Positions 5,474 through 7,684 of a DNA stretch of 7,684 nucleotides are shown in pieces. The notes under the pieces were generated by a model. It was given only the letters and a program-made list of their open reading frames with translations, did no database searches and was not told the origin of the DNA. The DNA lies in contig JAJDAX010000040.1 in assembly GCA_029261615.1 (NCBI GenBank), positions 1 through 7,684 of the forward strand, in the 5' to 3' direction. Numbering within the stretch: the stretch's first letter is position 1; each line of letters opens with the position of its first letter. The position numbers were made by a program, and so were the translations under genes. The stretch is from Nitrospinaceae bacterium (lineage in GTDB: Bacteria > Nitrospinota > Nitrospinia > Nitrospinales > Nitrospinaceae).

Positions 5474-5591
5474 GAGACGCCAGAACCTCGCACCATCATT
5501 TTTGGAGTGGTCGTTTCATCCGGTTCCCGGTATCATCTATCCAGTTCAAAGCCCGGCAAAGGCTACCTGAAACTAAAACCTCCCTGACCCC

Positions 5592-6473
5592 ATGGCAACC
5601 TTCAAACGCGTCGGAATATTTTGCAAACCCAAGTCGACTTTGGGACGCGAAGTTCTTATCGAACTCGCCGCCTGGCTTCGTAAGCGGGGCTGTGAAGTGT
5701 TGATGCCCATCGACACCGCCGAGTTAATTGAAGAAACGGCAACACACCCACGGGAGGACATTCCAAAAAATGTTGACCTGATCATCGTATTGGGCGGAGA
5801 CGGCACCCTGCTTTCGGTAGCACGGATCACACATCCTACCCAGGTACCCATCCTCGCGATCAATCTGGGCAGTCTGGGGTTTTTAACCGATGTCTCACTT
5901 GCAGAACTGTATCCCACCCTGGAAAAAGTGTTCCACGGAGAGTCACATACCGAGCCTCGAATGCTGCTCCAGGCCCGGGTGATCCGAAACCGTCTGGTAA
6001 TAACTGAAGACTGTGTTCTCAACGATGTGGTAATCCACAAAGGAACTCTGGCCCGAATCGTAAACCTGGAAGTACAGGTCAACGATCAATATATGACATC
6101 TTATCGCGCCGACGGCCTTATCGTGAGCACACCGACGGGATCAACAGCTTACTCATTATCCGCTGGAGGACCCATTTTACATCCCAGCATGAACGCTCTG
6201 GTGTTGTCGCCCATTTGTCCTTTCACCCTGACCAATCGGCCCATTGTGATACCGAGTAACGCCACAATCCTGATTCACCAGACAACTGACGAGGAAATCC
6301 GCGTCACCCTCGATGGCCAAACCGGATACGATCTTTTGGCCGACGACCTCCTGGAACTAAAACCATCTGACCAACCAGTCAACTTTATTGAAGTGCCAGG
6401 AAAAAACTATTATCAGATCCTCCGCCAGAAACTGCATTGGGGACGGCCTGCCGATGACCAGAAAGGCGGCTGA
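5592..6473 (+). CDS. nadK: NAD kinase
   Basis: 293 residues, the usual size for bacterial NAD kinase, which phosphorylates NAD to NADP in the cytoplasm and is the cell's source of NADP(H). Visible motifs in order: a Rossmann-like start KRVGIFCKPKS (5-15); the diagnostic GGDGT (68-72) with the catalytic Asp70; NLGSLGFLTD (91-100); NDVVIHKG (144-151), equivalent to the NE/D NAD-binding motif but with Asp in place of the more common Glu; the glycine-rich RADGLIVSTPTGSTAYSLSA (172-191); and VTLDGQ near the C-terminus. An in-frame TAA at 5574 limits upstream starts, so ATG 5592 is fixed although no good Shine-Dalgarno precedes it (CCTCCCTGACCCC). The stop overlaps the next gene by 20 nt. Identification is very secure. 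Confidence 0.97.
   Translation: MATFKRVGIFCKPKSTLGREVLIELAAWLRKRGCEVLMPIDTAELIEETATHPREDIPKNVDLIIVLGGDGTLLSVARITHPTQVPILAINLGSLGFLTDVSLAELYPTLEKVFHGESHTEPRMLLQARVIRNRLVITEDCVLNDVVIHKGTLARIVNLEVQVNDQYMTSYRADGLIVSTPTGSTAYSLSAGGPILHPSMNALVLSPICPFTLTNRPIVIPSNATILIHQTTDEEIRVTLDGQTGYDLLADDLLELKPSDQPVNFIEVPGKNYYQILRQKLHWGRPADDQKGG
6439..6443 (+). promoter_or_regulatory. Ribosome-binding site deciding the amidase start
   Basis: GGGGA lies 10 nt before the ATG at 6454, inside the end of nadK. An earlier in-frame ATG at 6388 has no comparable site and would extend further into nadK. Confidence 0.4.
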
Positions 6474-7401
6474 CACCGACCGGAGCACACCCGGCTCCTC
6501 TTCTTTAAACACCTCCATTGTCGCCTGCGGTATTGAAACGGACATTGGCGCCCCCGTGCTGCGCTGGGACCAATCCGGGGGGCTCACTTGCCCCAACCCG
6601 CGCGGTCGCAAGACACTCCGTCATCACAATAATAAACTTAATGATGCCCCCACACGTTCTCCCTCGGAATATAAATTCAAAAACCCCGAAGCCGCTTATG
6701 AAGAACTGAAGCAGAACGTTTACCAGTTCGTCCTGCATTACGACGTGTGCTACACCTCACGTCATTGCCACGAAGTACTCGAAGACAGCGCGTTTAAAGG
6801 CAGTCATTTCTATCTCGATCTCGACGGTACTCTTTACCAGACCTGCGATCTTTACTGGAAAACCAACACCGCTCCTGCAGATGACCGGTTGGGCAACGAA
6901 CGTGCGGTGCATGTCGAAATGGCCAATCTTTCCTGGCAGGCCCTGAGCGCAGAATCCAGCTTGTATAAGTTGAAGCAGGACGCATACCAGTTAGCAGATA
7001 AAAAGGGATGGAAACTCAGGCTTCCGGCATCGCGGCGCAAACAACTCAGACAACCTGACTTTGCCCCGGTGGCTTCAAGGGCGTATGGCAAGAGGGGATA
7101 TTTCAGTCGGAAAATTAACGGACGAACTGTCAGGATGTGGGATTACACAGAAGCGCAGTACCAGACATTGATTCGGTTGTGTTTTGGAATCAACCGGCTT
7201 CTACCAAGAATTCGGCTCAAGGTCCCGGTCAATTCCAAATCGGGCCGTACCCCGCTCGACCGTTTGAAAAATTTTGCCCGCTTTGAGGGAATTCTGGGGC
7301 ACGCCCATGTACAAGCCGGAACAACAGAGGGCGTTACCTGCAAATACGATCCCGGCTCGGCATTTGACTGGGGTCGATTAAGGCGGGCTCTCACCCGATA
7401 A
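6454..7401 (+). CDS. N-acetylmuramoyl-L-alanine amidase family protein (Amidase_2/PGRP type)
   Basis: 315 residues from ATG 6454, overlapping nadK by 20 nt. Members cut the bond between muramic acid and L-alanine of the stem peptide, using zinc. The fold is recognisable: FVLHYDVCYTSRHC (92-105), with His95 as the likely first zinc ligand; KGSHFYLDLDGTLYQTCDL (115-133), the HYLID-DGT-IYQ segment of the family; NERAVHVEMANL (148-159); and near the C-terminus GILGHAHVQ (279-287) and KYDPGSAFDWGRL (297-309), supplying His283 and Asp299 as the other expected ligands. Between the last two there is an insertion relative to AmpD-like proteins. The usual WHAG-like segment is replaced by YWKTNTAPADDR (134-145). 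No signal peptide or membrane helix is visible in the first ~90 residues, so the protein looks cytoplasmic or unconventionally exported. Family assignment is good; substrate and location are open. Confidence 0.8.
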   Translation: MTRKAADTDRSTPGSSSLNTSIVACGIETDIGAPVLRWDQSGGLTCPNPRGRKTLRHHNNKLNDAPTRSPSEYKFKNPEAAYEELKQNVYQFVLHYDVCYTSRHCHEVLEDSAFKGSHFYLDLDGTLYQTCDLYWKTNTAPADDRLGNERAVHVEMANLSWQALSAESSLYKLKQDAYQLADKKGWKLRLPASRRKQLRQPDFAPVASRAYGKRGYFSRKINGRTVRMWDYTEAQYQTLIRLCFGINRLLPRIRLKVPVNSKSGRTPLDRLKNFARFEGILGHAHVQAGTTEGVTCKYDPGSAFDWGRLRRALTR

Positions 7402-7559
7402 CTGCGGCATATTCAAAGGTTTATTTCGGGGTTTTCTCTCTCTTTAAACAACACCTAAAAAGCGGTTGACCTGCCTCTCCTTTTAAGGGTAGCTTGTAAA
7501 GGAGACCTTATAGTTGAAATAGTTGAATAATTTTCTAACCTCCATTGCAGGAAATCAAG
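7402..7559. other. Intergenic region between amidase and SH3-protein genes
   Basis: 158 nt. No convincing hairpin terminator follows the amidase. The region contains a promoter candidate at 7466-7495, an isolated TATAGT box at 7509-7514 without a partner, and the ribosome site AGGA at 7549-7552. Confidence 0.4.
7466..7495 (+). promoter_or_regulatory. Promoter candidate for the SH3-type gene
   Basis: -35 TTGACC (7466-7471), an 18-nt spacer and -10 TAGCTT (7490-7495). The -35 is good and the -10 weak. It lies about 65 nt before the start codon. Confidence 0.4.
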
Positions 7560-7684
7560 ATGCGCATCAGACCTTCAGGATTTCTCAAAACAGTCTGTAT
7601 CTCGGCTTTGATTATGGGACTGTGTGCAGTCCCGGCACTGGCAGAAACCATGTATGTCAAGTCGGCCAAAACAAAGATGACAGC
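7560..7684 (+). CDS. Exported protein with SH3-like start (3' part beyond window)
   Basis: 41 complete codons are visible. AGGA (7549-7552) lies 7 nt before the ATG. The product begins with a basic N-terminus (MRIRPSGFLK), a hydrophobic stretch (about 11-25) and a signal-peptidase I type site, PALA before Glu29, so it is directed to the periplasm. The first mature residues, ETMYVKSAKTKM, resemble the first strand of bacterial SH3 (SH3b) domains (pattern YVxxxxxxLR), which often bind peptidoglycan. With so little sequence the SH3 call is tentative; the export signal is clear. Confidence 0.6.
   Translation, partial: MRIRPSGFLKTVCISALIMGLCAVPALAETMYVKSAKTKMT

Noticed and set aside
6388..6453. 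Earlier ATG for the amidase inside nadK
   Set aside because: It would add 22 residues of low plausibility overlapping conserved nadK coding sequence, without a ribosome site.
1..7684. Defence system, prophage, insertion sequence or CRISPR array
   Set aside because: No transposase, integrase, phage structural gene, nuclease/helicase defence module or regularly spaced repeat is present. The DUF151 nuclease family is a housekeeping-type family and has no defence partner here.

Overview
The window looks like a chromosomal segment of a diderm (Gram-negative) bacterium of moderate G+C content. Evidence for an outer membrane is a PagL-type outer-membrane beta-barrel with a signal peptide, an RND/MMPL lipid-type exporter of the kind that moves lipids to the outer membrane, and a periplasm-directed SH3 protein. 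Gene content and protein flavour would fit a Nitrospinota- or deltaproteobacteria-like lineage, but this is a guess and nothing in the window proves it. I see no insertion sequence, phage gene, CRISPR array, tRNA or rRNA.

Layout. (1) Positions 1-2481, minus strand: most of a large RND-superfamily transporter (MMPL/HpnN-like), cut by the left window edge just inside its second conserved membrane motif. (2) Positions 2482-2643: a non-coding gap carrying one copy of a short dispersed repeat. (3) Positions 2644-3414, minus strand: a PagL-family (acyloxyacyl hydrolase-like) outer-membrane protein with its own sigma70-type promoter at about 3572-3600. A second copy of the dispersed repeat lies in its 5' leader. 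(4) Positions 3415-3856: a divergent intergenic region with an inverted repeat, a terminator-like hairpin and a well-structured leader. (5) Positions 3857-4722, plus strand: an ECF sigma factor and a very small zinc-finger anti-sigma factor joined by an ATGA overlap. (6) Positions 4755-5447: a good TTGACA promoter with an overlapping palindrome, a leader of about 170 nt holding a predicted H-type pseudoknot, and a bifunctional-nuclease (DUF151) gene followed by a modest terminator. (7) Positions 5592-7401: NAD kinase and a peptidoglycan amidase-family gene whose reading frames overlap by 20 nt. (8) Positions 7560-7684: the start of an exported SH3-type protein, cut by the right edge.

Functionally, the left half is about the envelope (lipid export, possible lipid A or outer-membrane modification). 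The centre is a stress-type transcription switch: an ECF sigma with a soluble ZAS-type antagonist, which suggests a cytoplasmic (redox, metal or unfolding) rather than a membrane signal. The right half is housekeeping (NADP supply) coupled to cell-wall turnover. All genes belong to recognisable families. The least explained parts of the window are the RNA-level structures: the pseudoknot before the DUF151 gene, the alternative pairings in the sigma-factor leader, and the two related repeats flanking the PagL-like gene.
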